Shown in pieces: positions 33,358 through 45,971 of a stretch of 64,000 nt of DNA. The stretch comes from Ectobius pallidus (lineage: Eukaryota; Arthropoda; Insecta; Blattodea; Ectobiidae), in NCBI GenBank assembly GCA_964059195.1, contig CAXKWD010000005.1:139401686-139465685 (forward strand), given 5' to 3'. Both the position numbers and the translations under genes were made by a program. How positions within the stretch are numbered: the first letter of the stretch is position 1; the number at the start of each line of letters is the position of its first letter. The notes under the pieces were generated by a model. It saw only the letters and a list, made by a program, of their open reading frames with translations, had not been told where the DNA came from and ran no database searches.

Positions 33358-34152
33358 CTAGCTGAAAAGGCCCGGCGTCGCCCGGGCTTTCTATTGTGTA
33401 ATTTGAAATTAACTTTTGGAGGACTTTCGATTTTGAAACTCTAGGTCCTTATATAATATGTATATAAAATTTGAAATGAGGAAGAACGCCTTATCACACT
33501 CAAACTATTGCCTCAGAAAACGATAGATATAGCTTTTTATGGCTCATAAAGGATGTCGAATGTTGCATTCCGTTGTTTCTACACATCATGCCTGGGAGGG
33601 GTTGAAATAAGAAGAAACATAAATTCCGGTTATATAAGATTGTATTGTCTTGACGGAATGGCAAACACTTAAGCTGTCCCTGCAATACGACCGCTTATTC
33701 TACATCAAAATGTGAAGTGAGAAAATTATATTTTCCATGTCGAGGGTAGAGAAAGTTATGTGACTGCATCACAATGTGCTTTATTTTCTTGGATTTCATT
33801 CTTCAAGAATTATTTTCACAAATGTATTACATCGATAGCATCAGAATTCGTTAAAGTCCAATATTAGGCTATGTAGTGCCCAAAGCCCTATGTGAACTGT
33901 GTAAACAATACACTGTTGTCTTGACAACTGAATGGGATTTCATTTTTTCAGTATAATATTCTCACAAATTATATAAATTTTCAAGGGAAGGGGTGATATG
34001 TTTCAATTTTAATGTTGACCGCGTTACTTCCCGGGCTTAACTGGGTAAGTGTGCAAAATTTCGTACAGATTGGTCAAGGAATGTAGATTTGTATAGGGAA
34101 CAAACATACATACATACCCACATATCCACACACTTTCGATTTTATATATTAG
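33358..34152 (+). mobile_element. 'CTAGCTGAAAAGGCCCGG' repeat, copy B (internal deletion)
   Basis: Same head and tail as copy A but about 190 bp shorter: the segment running from the TTTATTTCTCATTCTCATG motif to the ATCAGCGG motif of copy A is missing between 33655 and 33665. Confidence 0.72.
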
Positions 34153-34154
34153 AT

Positions 34155-34588
34155 ATATAATCCAGGAACGTGATAAAAGTCTTTCCAACGTGTTTGCTTC
34201 TTTAATTATTATTCCTAAATTATCAGCAGCACAAGTCTCTTTGATAAGAGATCAGGATCTGCTTCTTCAGAACTAATCAATCTACAACCATAAATTTTCC
34301 AGAATTTTCTATCAGCTAATTCGGAAGATTCTTGAGCGAGAGAACTGTGAAGTTATTTCCATAAAGCTTAGAATTCTATTCCTTATGGGGTTTTAATTCT
34401 CTTGATGAAATTTCCTGCAGAAGTTCTGCGGTTATGTTCACGCCAGTTAGTAGCGGTGATTATCCGACTGCATTACGTGAAGTTGATTACGGAATCAAAA
34501 CCAACTTTTCAAGTGGAAGCTCGGTGCAAAATGCTAAACAAATGAACGCAATATAATCTGGACGGCAGAGAATTAAAGTCGAGCTATA
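34155..34588. other. No feature seen
   Basis: Unassigned sequence between two repeats. Confidence 0.35.
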
Positions 34589-34590
34589 GA

Positions 34591-35232
34591 CAGGGCCATG
34601 GAAAGAAAGCGAGGGCCCCAGGGACAAATTTTCACGGGCCCCCATCAAATATTAAATTCACAACCCAACTCACCCTTTAAAATGTACGCAACAAAAAGAT
34701 TATGTAATGATATTAACTTACATAATTTTTAAGTCCCAGAATGGTGCCGGTACTTTATGAGATTTTCTGGTAGACAGGAAAATATCTGTCCATCTCACTG
34801 TCTGTCCGTGTGTCTGTAAGCGCGATAACTCAAATACACTTTATCGGATTTTCATAAATCTTGGTATACCATTTATAACGCTTATGGGACGAAGCCTATT
34901 GATTTTGGACCAAATCGGTTAACTGATGCCGGTCACGAAACGGAAAAATACATTAAAATGTTCTAATTAGTCAAATTTTATCTGTATGTACCAGTTTAAT
35001 CTTTTGAAAATCATGATTTTAAATGCCGAACGTGAGCGAGGCCTACTGTTGAATCCAAAAGGATTTCTGCTTCTACTTATATTTTTCAAAAATAGCAATT
35101 TTTCTTCAAGAATAATCCGATTCAGATTAACTGATTAATTCCGTGTCACCGTTATACGACATGACAATGCAGATAGAATAAACACATAAAACATAACTTA
35201 AGCTCTTTATTGACTTTTAAGCAATTTTATAA
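34591..35232 (+). mobile_element. hAT-type element, 5' part only (relative of 59234-59965)
   Basis: Starts CAGGGCCATGGAAAGAAAGC and follows the 59-kb element through GCGATAACTCAAATAC, ATCGGATTTTCAT and GCCTATTGATTTTGGACC to CATAACTTAAGCTC. It then passes directly into the next repeat, so its right end is lost. Confidence 0.7.
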
Positions 35233-36020
35233 GGTTACATAAGATTGTATTGTCTTGACCAAAAATTGTATTTCTCACTCTCATATTACCATACAACCGT
35301 TTCGGGGATGAAGTAAAAAAGAAATTCAATATCACTTTCATACTTTCCTTCCCAAAAACCTTGGACATAATATAGGCCTACTGCGCGCGTATGACTGAAA
35401 ATGTTCCATCCCATTTTGTCTTCTTTTAGATGCTAGGGCCTCTGATAAACATCCCTAGGCCTATTTATCAACTAATACAAAGCCTACAGCTATGAGTGAC
35501 GTACCAGTGGATAGGATGGTTACCGACTTCCGATATAGCATACTCGCTGGCAAACACTTAAGTTGTCCCTGCAATACGACCGCTTATTCTACAACAAAAC
35601 GTGAAGTAAGAAAATGATATTTTCCATGTCGAGGGTAGAGAAATTTGTGTGACTGCTTTATTTTCATGGATTTTATTCTTCAACAATTATTTTCACAAAT
35701 GTATTAATTACATCGATGGTATCAGAATTTGTTAAAGCCCAGTGTTGTAATACAACCTAGTTCCCAAAGCCCTATGTGAACACCGTAAACAAAACTTTCG
35801 TTATGTAAACAATTGACAGCAGAAATCTCTAACTGTGCCTCATTTCACATTTCCGACTTTTCCCGTGGATTTCCAAAAATTTTCTTTCATACAAACCTTG
35901 TCCTGACAATTACGAACACAAAAAAAAAAGAATAAGCCAAATCGGTCGAGCCGTTCTCAAGTGATACTCCGTCATACATTTTGGAAATTCATTTTTATTA
36001 ATCTAGATAGAAGATAGATA
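35233..36020 (+). mobile_element. Repeat of the CTAGCTG family, headless copy E
   Basis: TACATAAGATTGTATTGTCT and ACAACCGTTTCGGGGATGAA match the middle of copies A and C. The 3' end differs: AAATCGGTCGAGCCGTTCTC then AAGTGATACTCC and TATTAATCTAGATAGAAGATAG, a form typical of RTE-like 3' tails. Confidence 0.6.
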
Positions 36021-36024
36021 TGTC

Positions 36025-36540
36025 TTATCAGAAGTAATGTAATGACTAATGAGTATTTTTTTAAAAATTAGCTATAGATTCCGGAAGCTCAAATGGACTA
36101 GTTGCATTTAAAATGGTCATTTCACTAATGAAACTCTATTACACAGAATATACAAAATAGGTACTTTTTAGGTAATTTTGTGTATAGATCCTTTATTAAC
36201 CTTAGCATCGAATCAGCTGAGGTCAGCTGACATTTTGTACAGTCTATTGTCGATATTAGCCAATGATCGATATCGCTTCGAGAGGATTATGAGGTATGTT
36301 GCCAGTTTTCAAATATATTTTTTACCAATTAGTAAAACTAGTATACAGGCAAGTGTTAAACTCTAGAATATCACAATAATGATATATTGCTTGAGGTTTG
36401 GTGAATCAGCACTTCTAGTTGAACAACGATTTATAACAAAAGTTGTATTAGTGCACATCATTGGCTATAGTTTCTTCACACGTGATAGTTGAGATAATAA
36501 TTTACACAGAATTATCACTTTCTTCTGAATCACTGAGTAG
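36025..36540. other. No feature seen
   Basis: Unassigned; the 62-codon frame at 36178-36366 has no recognisable content. Confidence 0.35.
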
Positions 36541-37146
36541 CACATTTTGAGGAAGTTTTCTATTCAATGTCTTTTTGTCCAGTGTTATAAACAGATGCAC
36601 CAGGAACATCTAGCAGTTTGCTGTAAAATGATTTTGATGGGTATTCGTGTATCGGGAGAGTTCCAAGTTCATGATGTAGTTGAGTATTTCTTATGTACCA
36701 AGGCACATAGTGACTTTTCGAAGAAATTTGTTTTGCACAACTTGAATATGACAACTTGGTGAATATGAGTCTTGCTAGCTGTACCCCATTTTGGCGTTGC
36801 ATACGTGATGAGAGGTCTTGAGCGATGTGTACAGTACCATAGAACATTCCAATCCAGGTGATATGCGACTATTTACTAAGGGTAATGTTTTATAATCATT
36901 ATAGAAGTAGCAAGTGCCACAATACGAGTTATGTATGCGTTCCAGGTCAATTTTGTGTCCAGTAGTACCCCGAGATACTTAATTGGAGTTTGAGATGGTT
37001 CGTTCAGAAGATACAGTGGAGCAGGATCTTGAGAGAATATCTTAGTCTCAGTTTTGTTGATATTTAGATATATGCGCCACATTGTGAACCATTCCGTCAA
37101 TAAAGATAGAATGGATGAAGAGAACTGATGGCAGTGTTGACATTAG

Positions 37147-37615
37147 TAGGGGGCGGATTTCTATGACATGTCATATTTTTCCCCTTTGCATTATTTCAGG
37201 TTTCCGACTAATTTAAACCCGATTCCAAGCATCCTGGTGAAAATGGAACGGCTTTTATTGTGCATATAACTGCAGATTTAGGAAATTTTAAACTATTGTA
37301 GCATATTTAGTATGAATATGCATATTTAGGTCATATTTTTGGCATATTTATGTGCATATTAAAGAAATTTTGAAGTTTCATGTCATATTTTGTAAATGTT
37401 GCATTATAATGACACTTTTTGAGAATTTACAGATATTTTAAATAATTAACGTTATATTTTAATAAAATGAATTGTAATGAAACTTAAAAAAAATATACAC
37501 AATGTATAAGTGGTAAAGTAATGTTTTAAATTTTATTGGTCATATTTTAATGTTTTTTAGGTCATAAATGCATGCATATACCCTATTTTTTTAGGTCATA
37601 GAAATCCGCCCCCTA
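37147..37615. mobile_element. hAT-type MITE, 469 bp, inserted in the Jockey LINE
   Basis: Termini TAGGGGGCGGATTTCTATGA are inverted at both ends. The exact 8-bp duplication GACATTAG flanks it (37139-37146 and 37616-37623). The interior has many GCATATTT and GTCATATTTT motifs, a common feature of some hAT MITEs. Related terminal sequence occurs at 63011. Confidence 0.9.
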
Positions 37616-37809
37616 GACATTAGAACGTGAACAGAAAAGAGCTGTATCATCTGCGTGTGTGTTCCAATGTTGGAAGATCGCGTAAAGATATTAAACAGTA
37701 ATGCCGCATTCTCACAGAAAATTAACCGTAAACTTAAGACCATAAAACGTAACGCAAATTTTAGCATGGCATTGAACATTCAAGAAGAAAACTTAACGTT
37801 GGTAATAAC

Positions 37810-39143
37810 TAGACCTGGGATTTAAGGTAAATGCCTATTTTGTTCCTGATGAAATAACATGACAATTTTTAAATATGTGGAAGTTTCGTGATAAATCACT
37901 TACATTTATAGAGTTTTATAGTGCCCTAAAATGCCTATTTGTATTTTTAGAGCCTATTCTAGTATTTTAGTGCCTAAAATGCCTATCTACTCTTATACAA
38001 TTCAACGGCCCTAAATAGCGTGCTCACTCGCTCGCCCACTTCGTGAAACATCGGGTATACTCGGCGATGTTCGTCTTTCGCAGTCTAAACTTTCACGAAG
38101 AGTACAAAATTAGGAAAACAGTTTCTTTATTATATATGGCCTAAGTGAAGTGAACACAATGAACAAATATTCTAATTATATTTTTATTTAAATTTTCATA
38201 GCTCTGAACCACAAACATTTTTAATAATCGGCCAGTGTAAATTTCTTAAAAATCCTGGCGTCAATTAATAATGGCGGGCGAATCCGCGGGCAGTATCGCG
38301 GACAGTAAAAATCCAAACAAAATAACTCCTTCCCTTGAAAAATTATATAATTTCTGAAAATTACACTGAATTTATCAAATAAAATTCACATCATATTCAT
38401 CAGTCAACAAACAGTTGAGAAACAATACGTATTATCAGAGTTAACAGGTCGCTTTGGAACTGCATAATCGAATCTGAGATCGTTTTCCCAGGCGGCGCTT
38501 TCATATCGTGGAATGTACTCTAAAGCAGGAATTTTAGCTGTTTCATTAATTACTAATGGCTTGGTTTATGAATGATTCGCGTGCAAGTGTTAATAAATAT
38601 ACTGCTTTTATAATTATTGTACTCTTGATTTTTAATTTTTCAATTAATTATCATGGGCGAAACCGCGGGCACCTGCTAGTTTTGTACATTTAAAATAAAA
38701 TTCAACTTCTGTAGTTTTTACAATCTTATAATGGACATCCCTCAATGAAAAGCAGAACAGCAGAGGTGGGTTTTTCACAGAAACTTGATTATTCCAAACA
38801 ATTGTCGCTAAAGGAATACTGACTAACGGGGGAGGGGGAGGATTAAGGAGGACACAGTAGTCAAGTCATCAGTGAAAGAACATCTGTTTAAGTGAATATA
38901 GTTTGTGGTGCCTAATTTTGCAGTTAATTCTGTTAACATTAGGTATACCACGTTTCTTGCAGTAAAAAAAGGCCTTGTTACAGTTTAAGTGTATATTGTA
39001 AGATTTTAAAGTCTATTTATTTACACATTTTTAAAGTATATTTTAAGTGCCTATTTTCTCTTTTAAAAGCCTATTTACTTGTTTTAAAAGCCTATTTTAG
39101 GTGCCTAAAACTAATTCTTTCAGAGCCTAAAATCCCAGGTCTA
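37810..39143. mobile_element. hAT-type element, 1334 bp, nested in the TA-target MITE
   Basis: Termini TAGACCTGGGATTT are inverted at both ends with an exact 8-bp duplication GTAATAAC (37802-37809 and 39144-39151). Subterminal ends are rich in TGCCTATTTT / AAAATGCCTA motifs. No transposase frame remains. It carries a further repeat at about 38150-38682. Confidence 0.88.
38150..38682 (-). mobile_element. CTAGCAGGTGCCCGCGG repeat nested in the hAT element
   Basis: On the minus strand the head CTAGCAGGTGCCCGCGGTTT then CGCCCATGATAATT matches the head at 45972 (ACTAGCATGTGCCCGCGGCC). Near 38340-38270, AAGGGAAGGAG and GCCCGCGGATTCGCCCGC parallel the AAGGGAAGG ... CCCGGGCTTAACTGGG 3' block of copy A. 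The left boundary is approximate. Confidence 0.55.
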
Positions 39144-40064
39144 GTAATAACCAATTAAACACCTATAGGCCTTTAAAAATTGAAATCATACAAGTGTATG
39201 CAGAAATATACAAATGTACAGTATATTATATGGGCTGTATTTACTACTGTAATTCATTTCTTGTGAAACTAATGTCCATATATTTTCCTTCAATACCACA
39301 TTTTTGTATAATGGATGGCTTGTATCATATAGAGGGGTAGAATACAACGTTACCAGTTTCTCATTCATAGACGCCATCTCTTGGCTACGTCCACTTCCGT
39401 CTCCTATTCTGTGGAGTTGAGAGCTCTGATCGGTTGTACAGACATCGTGTTATATCTCTGCCAGTCTGTCACGTGACTATTTCCTGGTAGGAGAAGAGAG
39501 AGAGGCTCGATTCTACTAGCGTGCTAAAAAACATTTCTTAAATTTACAACGGGCAGCAGATGTGAACAGATTTGAGCTCTGACAAGCAATGACTAGAAAG
39601 GAAACTGGATGTATTTTGTATTGGAATACACGGACTACCTGCTCTCGCACAAGCACTTGTAACAAAATTCCAACGGTCGGCGAGAGGCACAGATATAAAA
39701 CGACAGCTGTATCGTTATTTTTCGCATAAACTTAACGCGAAAGTTAGGAGTTTGCAAGGTTCTAAGTTAAAGTTTAATTTTACGTTATGTTTAAAGTTTA
39801 CGTTATGCATTGTGAATAGTCCCGTTGAAAAACATGGCCCCCGAACTTTTAAGTGTACGTTACGTTTACGGTTAATTTTCTCTGTGAATGCGGCATTAAG
39901 GAGCTAGTATTGATCCTTGTGGCACTCCAGCAGTTATTGGCCGAGGAGTTGTTATGACTCCATATTTTGTCTGATAGGCTTTAGATGAAATTATAATCGA
40001 CAATGTCGGAGAAAAAACTTTTAATTTCCAGTTTTCTTGAAAATGCAATATTATTAGCACATTA

Positions 40065-41860
40065 TTTTCACATCCTCTGTGATTGATAGTTTAGGTACGA
40101 TACTGGATTATTTAATTTTATCCTTATAACATTCAATAGCTCAAAGTTTTATGCTTGAATAGCCTCATATGCTTACAGCCAGAAGTGATCAGTAAAAAGG
40201 AAGATGTGATAATGACTCAAAGATAACACAGGTGTTATATGTTACCAAAATAAAACACTATAATGATTGGCTGATTTCAAATAAATTCATACAGAACAAA
40301 GAATGACGTAAGGGTTGGATTAGTCATCAACCTATTATCATGAACATTATCATTTAAGCAGTACCACTCTTCTGTGAAATCAAATTAAAGACATAATTTA
40401 TGAAATATTGTGGTTTTGTTAATAATGTATTAATAGTGCATCAACGAACTAAAACAATTTTTCTGATTTTCAGGTCTTCTTCACATCATGAAACTTCGTC
40501 ACCTAACCGTAAGTTACACATATTTTTTTCTTAATTTTCTATTATTTTTACTGTTACTACTACACCTTACATTATTGTAACCTCTAAAATATACTGATTC
40601 CTAATGTTTGCGGGATTTTTAACTAATGAAAATCAAGTTTGGATAAATAGTTATTATATCGTTTATGAAGAATTATAGTTTCATCCAGAAGAGAAATTCG
40701 TTTTAATTACAATTTAGTCTAACTAAGATCTAAAATAAATTACTTTTTGACTGGTAGACCGCATACAGTAATGTTAAATTAATGCGTATACTGTTATATT
40801 TGTAGCACCAGCTTAATAGGTTTGAAAGGGTAGTAACTTATTCCGTTAATTTAGAAAGACTTCAGGCATTAAAGATAAATTTACGAGTAGAATTTTCCTA
40901 AACAGAAAATGAGCTCTTTTTAAACCTTCAGTAAGAGAGTAAACTTCCGAGAATATACAAATTTCCGCCTCATTTTACCTAGCACCTCATTTTGATTGCC
41001 AAGAAAACAAGCTAGTGAAAGGTGACATCAATACATAATTTAGATCTTTGCTGACCACTTACACTAGTTCATTTCCATTTTCCCCTAAACACATTTACCT
41101 AATAATACTTTTTTTAATTCTCGATTTATCACTCTCTCAAGTGATCAAATTCTTGTAATACATCCCATTAAATGTTTTTCTTAGACAACTTATTTATCAT
41201 CCCATTATATTTAGTGATGCCATAAGAACGAGCTAAAATTATGACCTAGTATTTGAAGATAATCTACAGCATTTTTTCTCCATAAACGTATCTTTCATAT
41301 TTTTAAACAATTTAATTTCATATCGTATTGTCGTGGTTTTTTATTGTGATATTTGTGAATAGCGTGCACTTTTCGCCTTTTTGTAATGTTTTCAGTAATA
41401 AATTAAAACTTTAAGGGAATGTTTCCTTATGAATGCTAGCAACAAGAACTTTAAATTAGCCGAGTATGATCATATATGTTATAATCATGGTATTATTTAA
41501 TATTAGCAAGTAATAAATTTGTTGTGATCGTTTCAAACCAGCAGTGTTTGAATACATTTGAACGCAGGGAAATCTGAGCTTCAACCTTCGATATTAATAC
41601 CCACATGTAAAAATAAAAATAAAATGATATTTGCCGACGTAATAGCAAAGAGCGCTATAAAAATCCATAATATAATTTTATAACAGTAATTTTTATTAAT
41701 TAATTTTTATTAATTTTCCTTGAATTATTCTTTATACCTTTCTTTGTAATTCAACACGGTCGTGTGCGTCCACCCTATAATTAAGTTTTTTATTCAAATT
41801 ACAATTTACTAATACTATTTGCAATTTTTCACTTTTTTTCTTTTTAAATCAAAACACCAC
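40065..41860. other. Unassigned, possibly single-copy sequence
   Basis: About 1.8 kb with no SINE, LINE or terminal-repeat signal. A possible 35-nt exon at 40474-40508 is described under findings. Confidence 0.35.
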
Positions 41861-42075
41861 TTGAATGAGCAAATACTCGTGGTCGGGGCAGTTCAGAAAT
41901 TGATATAAATTCACCAAATAAAAATACAATCAATTACACCCATACACAGCAATAACAGGAAAGACATTTAAAAAAATTAAAACACGAAAAATAAATATTC
42001 ATATAATAAACTTAATTCTCTTAAATTTTTTATTGTTCAGATTAAATAATTCAGGGTTCGTTTAAAAAAATTGAA
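41861..42075 (-). mobile_element. LINE 3'-UTR remnant with conserved hairpin, copy 4
   Basis: The minus strand reads CTGAACTGCCCCGACCACGA then GTATTTGCTCATTC, the same block as 951-990. Flanking AT-rich sequence gives no coding remnant. Confidence 0.45.
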
Positions 42076-42079
42076 TTGA

Positions 42080-43305
42080 ATAATCTGGGACTAAAACTAG
42101 ATCTGTATTTTATACCTTCAAATGCGAAACATTAAGGTTCATTTACGTTCAAAATTAGTCAAAATCTCAAACAAACAGCATGGCAGATTTGTATTTTATT
42201 CCAAGGATATCCGAAAATCGGATCTGAAACATTTGACCTGCTGAACGGTATGGCGACCATGGCCTTCATTACAATAGCAGGAACTCCTGATTTAGTCGCA
42301 TGTCACTCTGTATTCAGGGTACGAGAGGCTCCTGGCATCAGCTTTGTTCGCATTTCACACCTATTACATTGGTATTCCAATCGCGGCAGTCAGATTGATA
42401 GAATATGTCACCTGACTGTAAAACTCTATACGAATGATTCTTACAGTATCCACCAATAGGTATGGTTATGGTCGACCCTTGTCAAGATAATAGTGTTATT
42501 AAATATTAAGTTATTCATTTTAGGGAGAGATGGATAAAAATGGTAAAAAAAATGTATAATTTTAGGGTAGAGATGGATAAAAATGGCAATAAAATATATA
42601 ATTTTAGGGGAGAGATGGATAAAAATGACAACCACTTTATTTTTATGAACTGTACAAAATCATTTTAAAACAGCAACCCGTAAATGTAATGTACAGAGTT
42701 AGGATTTTTAGGTGCAATTTCCATAAAGAAAAAAGAAAGTGCTAAAAATAAGAGAAAACAGGAGACAAAAGAATATGCTACTAAACTACTATGTAACAAA
42801 TTTACGCACTGACTAATTCCAATGAAATTAAAAAGAAAAATATAAAATTTAGTATTTTTTCATTGTGGCAAGTGTGCCTTTGAAACAGCGTATACTGAAA
42901 TCAGACAGGTTCACTATTCCCATGTTCACTGCAAGCTGTTTAAAAGTTATTTAGAATCTTAGATATTGGAACGAAACCAAGATAATTGAGCCTATAAAAT
43001 AAAGGAAGCAAAAGCCATAAATAATTAAAGAATGTTAAAAGTCTGCAGTACAAAAAACGGTGAAAGGGGGGATAATGGACATTGCGGAGAAATAGAAGAT
43101 AAAGACTCTAAAATGGGGAAAAGGGTGCTAAAAAATTGCCTTGCATCTCAAGTAACGACAATGGTCCATACTGCGATTTCTTTCACAGGAGCTCTAGTTA
43201 TCCCGCGAATAAAGGCGCGCACCTATTAATCCAAAGCATTAAATATTTAAAAATTATTTTTAAAAATTCTAGGTACTACATTTTAAAAGATATTTCACTA
43301 AAAAA
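42080..43305. other. Unassigned, with a 42-bp tandem array
   Basis: Apart from the array at 42518-42635 nothing is recognised. A 69-codon frame at 42250-42459 (starting MATMAFITIA) has an ordinary start context but no family resemblance. Confidence 0.35.
42518..42635 (+). repeat. 42-bp tandem array, about 2.8 units
   Basis: TTTTAGGG.AGAGATGGATAA plus AAATGG.AA.AAAATATATAA starts near 42518, 42560 and 42602. The period is a multiple of three, which keeps a minus-strand frame open. Confidence 0.85.
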
Positions 43306-43309
43306 ATTA

Positions 43310-45345
43310 ATTTTGTTCAATTCAATTCTATTAATTTTATTGCCATTAGACAGTTATACAACTGCGATGGGGTAAAATTACAGTAATTACATAAAATACT
43401 AGCTGAAAAGGCCCGGCGTCGCCCGGGCTTTGTATTTTGTAATTTGAAATTAACTTATGGAGGACTTTCGATTTTGAAACTCTAGGTGCTTATATAACAT
43501 GTATGTAAAACTTGAAATGAAGAAAAAGATTTATCACACTCAAACTATTCCATCAGAAAACGCTAGATATAGCTTTTTATGGCTCATAGAGGATGTCGAA
43601 AGCTGCATTCCGTTGCTTCTACACATCATGCTTGGGAGGATTTGAAATAAGAAGAAACATAAATTAAATAAGATTGTATTGACTTGACGGAAAATTTTAT
43701 TTATCATTCTCATGTTACCATACAACCGTTTCGGTTCTGAAATAAGAGAAATGCAGTATCACTTTCATACTTTCCTCCCCTAAAACCCGGGACATAAAAT
43801 ACTGCCAGCATAGGACTCAAAATGTTCCATCCCATGCTTAGGGCCTATGATAAACATCCTTAATTCTCAACTAATACAAAGCATACAGCTATGGATAACG
43901 TATAAGCGGAAAGGATTGTTTACCTACTTCTGACATAGCATACTCACACACTTAAGTTATCCCTGCAAATACGACCTCTTATTCTACATCAAAATGTAAA
44001 GTGAGAAAATATTTCTTGTGTCGAGGGTAGAGAAAGTTATGTGACTGCATTACAATGTGCTTTATTCTCGTGGATTTTATTCAAGAATTATTTTCACAAA
44101 ACGTTAGCATCAGAATTCGTTAAAGTCCAATAAATTATTATGTAGTGTCCAGAGCCCCATGTGAACTGTGTAAACAATACACTGTTGTCTTGACAACTGA
44201 ATGGGATTTCATTTTTTTTGCATAATATTCTCAGAAATTATATAATTTTCAAGGGAAGGACTGATTTGTTTCAATTTTAATGTAGACAGCTATACTTCCC
44301 GGGCTTAACTGGGTATGTGTGCAAAATGTCGTGTAAATTGGTAAAGAAATGTAGATTTGTATAAGGAACAAACATACATACATACACACTTTCGATTTTA
44401 TATATTAGATACAGCAAAGTTTATAAAATCAAATAACAATAGCAGATGGATTAAAATCAGTAAATCAAAAATAGAATAAAATGGACTGGCGACAAACCAT
44501 GAATGTAACCTCCTAGAGAATAACTTAAAAGGTAAGTCGGTTACAGCTTGTGGTAGCTTATTAAAAAGTTTAATGCCTCCTTAGCGATAACTTTTTGTGG
44601 TTTTGTTAAGTCTGTGCTGTGGAATTTCAATCATATGACAATTTTTGGTATTATGATTGTGAAAGTCTGACCTTACATTATACGTCATAGGCCTATGTTC
44701 ATTTTGCTTCGTAAATAGCAATACTGTATATATATACAGATTTACAATTTGTCAGTATTTTGTATTTAAAAAATAAGGTTTACAATGAGTTTTTTTAGGC
44801 ATATGGGCTTTGATTCTAATTATTTTCTTCTCTAATATTAATATATATTATGTATAAGAATTATTCCCCCAAATTAAAATTCCATAATTTATTACACTAA
44901 AATATGCAAAATATGAAATCCTCACTTACTCAAATGGAACACAGTTAATTAAATTCCTGAACAGAAATACAACCCTTGACAACTTTCTACCTAAGAATTT
45001 TATACGAGTCTCCCAAGTTAAAAATCTATCAATATAAATTCAAGACTGTGGCAAAACAAGATTATTTAGAGTGAAAATTAAATTTTGAATTTTTGATTCG
45101 TTAAGAAGAAAACTGTTTGCTCTAAACCAATGAGATATGTGTATTATATTATTTTGTACATAAGATTCAAGACAATCTATATTGCCATGATTATTAATAA
45201 AGGTGGTATCATCGGCGAATAAAATTGTTTTCGATATAGTGTTATATGGTAAATCATTTACCATAACAAGAAAAAGCAAAGGGCCCAGGACAGAGCCCTG
45301 TGGAACACCCGACTGTTGCTAAGGAGTGTAATTCTAAGTTGAACC
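43310..45345 (-). mobile_element. L2/CR1-like LINE remnant, split by repeat copy C
   Basis: The minus strand from about 45345 encodes GVPQGSVLGPLLFLVMVNDL, then ISKTILFADDTTFINNHG (catalytic DD), then after a stop TWETRIKFLGRKLSRVVF and a decayed C-terminus with DLTKPQKVIAKEALNFL near 44600. The 3' UTR resumes at 43310-43398 with GGCAATAAAATTAATAG and a TGAATTGAA tail. Stops and frameshifts throughout, so it is inactive. Confidence 0.75.
43399..44410 (+). mobile_element. 'CTAGCTGAAAAGGCCCGG' repeat, copy C (1012 bp)
   Basis: Full-length like copy A: head CTAGCTGAAAAGGCCCGGCG, tail CATACATACACACTTTCG then ATTTTATATATTAGATA. It lies inside the 3' part of the LINE at 43310-45345. Confidence 0.75.
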
Positions 45346-45349
45346 TTTT

Positions 45350-45968
45350 TCATTTGTCTGCAATTTATATTTCTTGACAAAATATACATTGAAATTGACA
45401 AATTTTAAAATGCGGAGACATGAAGTATTTTCCCCCTTATGACACAAATTCGGTACCTACTTACCCGCTGCCGATGTCGGAGCGCTGGGTCACAAGCCAG
45501 AACTAACACCCATATGCCACGATGCTTCCACTGTCTCCACCAGAATTCGGAACAACCACCCTCTCCCGCCGGCACACCTGAAACATCCATGCATACATTA
45601 CACAATATTTAATTTGCATCTAAAACAAGAGCCGTCGTCTACATCTTTTAACATGCCACACTCCTCATGAATATTGTCTTAACGGATCAAAGGTATATTT
45701 TCTGTTGGTGTCTTTTGTCTCTAAAACAGTTACCTTAATCACGCTAATAGTTTAATTGACGTTTATGTTCCGACTGAGGAAAACAAATATTTAAGAAACA
45801 GAACGCGTAACACATTGTGAAGTGTATAATATTCAGCTTAATAGTGAACTACATTCTACACTTAAAATGTCCGAAACCATCAGCAGAATAAGAAATACCC
45901 ACTAAGGGGATATAATGGAACAAAGTTATTAAAAACTATGAAATAAACATATCTCTATCTATATATAG
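45350..45968. other. No feature recognised
   Basis: 45400-45610 is less AT-rich than its surroundings (CCGCTGCCGATGTCGGAGCG), and a 66-codon minus frame crosses it, but I identify neither a SINE nor a gene. Confidence 0.3.
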
Positions 45969-45971
45969 ATA

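Larger units (their letters stand above)
37701..39896. mobile_element. TA-target MITE (about 850 bp without its own insert)
   Basis: Ends ATGCCGCATTCTCACAGAAA (left) and ATGCCGCATTCACAGAGAAA (right, inverted), both followed by ATTAACCGTAAAC. TA flanks both sides (37699-37700 and 39897-39898). ACGTAAAC/GTTTACG motifs recur in the interior. A TA duplication suggests a Tc1/mariner-like origin; no transposase is present. Split by the hAT element at 37810. Confidence 0.8.
36545..40060 (-). mobile_element. Jockey-type LINE ORF2 remnant split by nested insertions
   Basis: Read on the minus strand: ITAGVPQGSILAP (about 39900-39945), then after a gap ADDTALFCSRSNV (about 37620-37665), then TEWFTMWRIYLNINKTETK and IKYLGVLLD (37100-36900), then VPWYIRNTQLHHEL (about 36715-36675). 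These are the fingers/palm, catalytic ADD, thumb and C-terminal signatures of Jockey-clade reverse transcriptases, in order. The gaps are filled by foreign elements (37147-37615 and 37701-39896). Several frameshifts and stops show it is dead. Confidence 0.82.
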
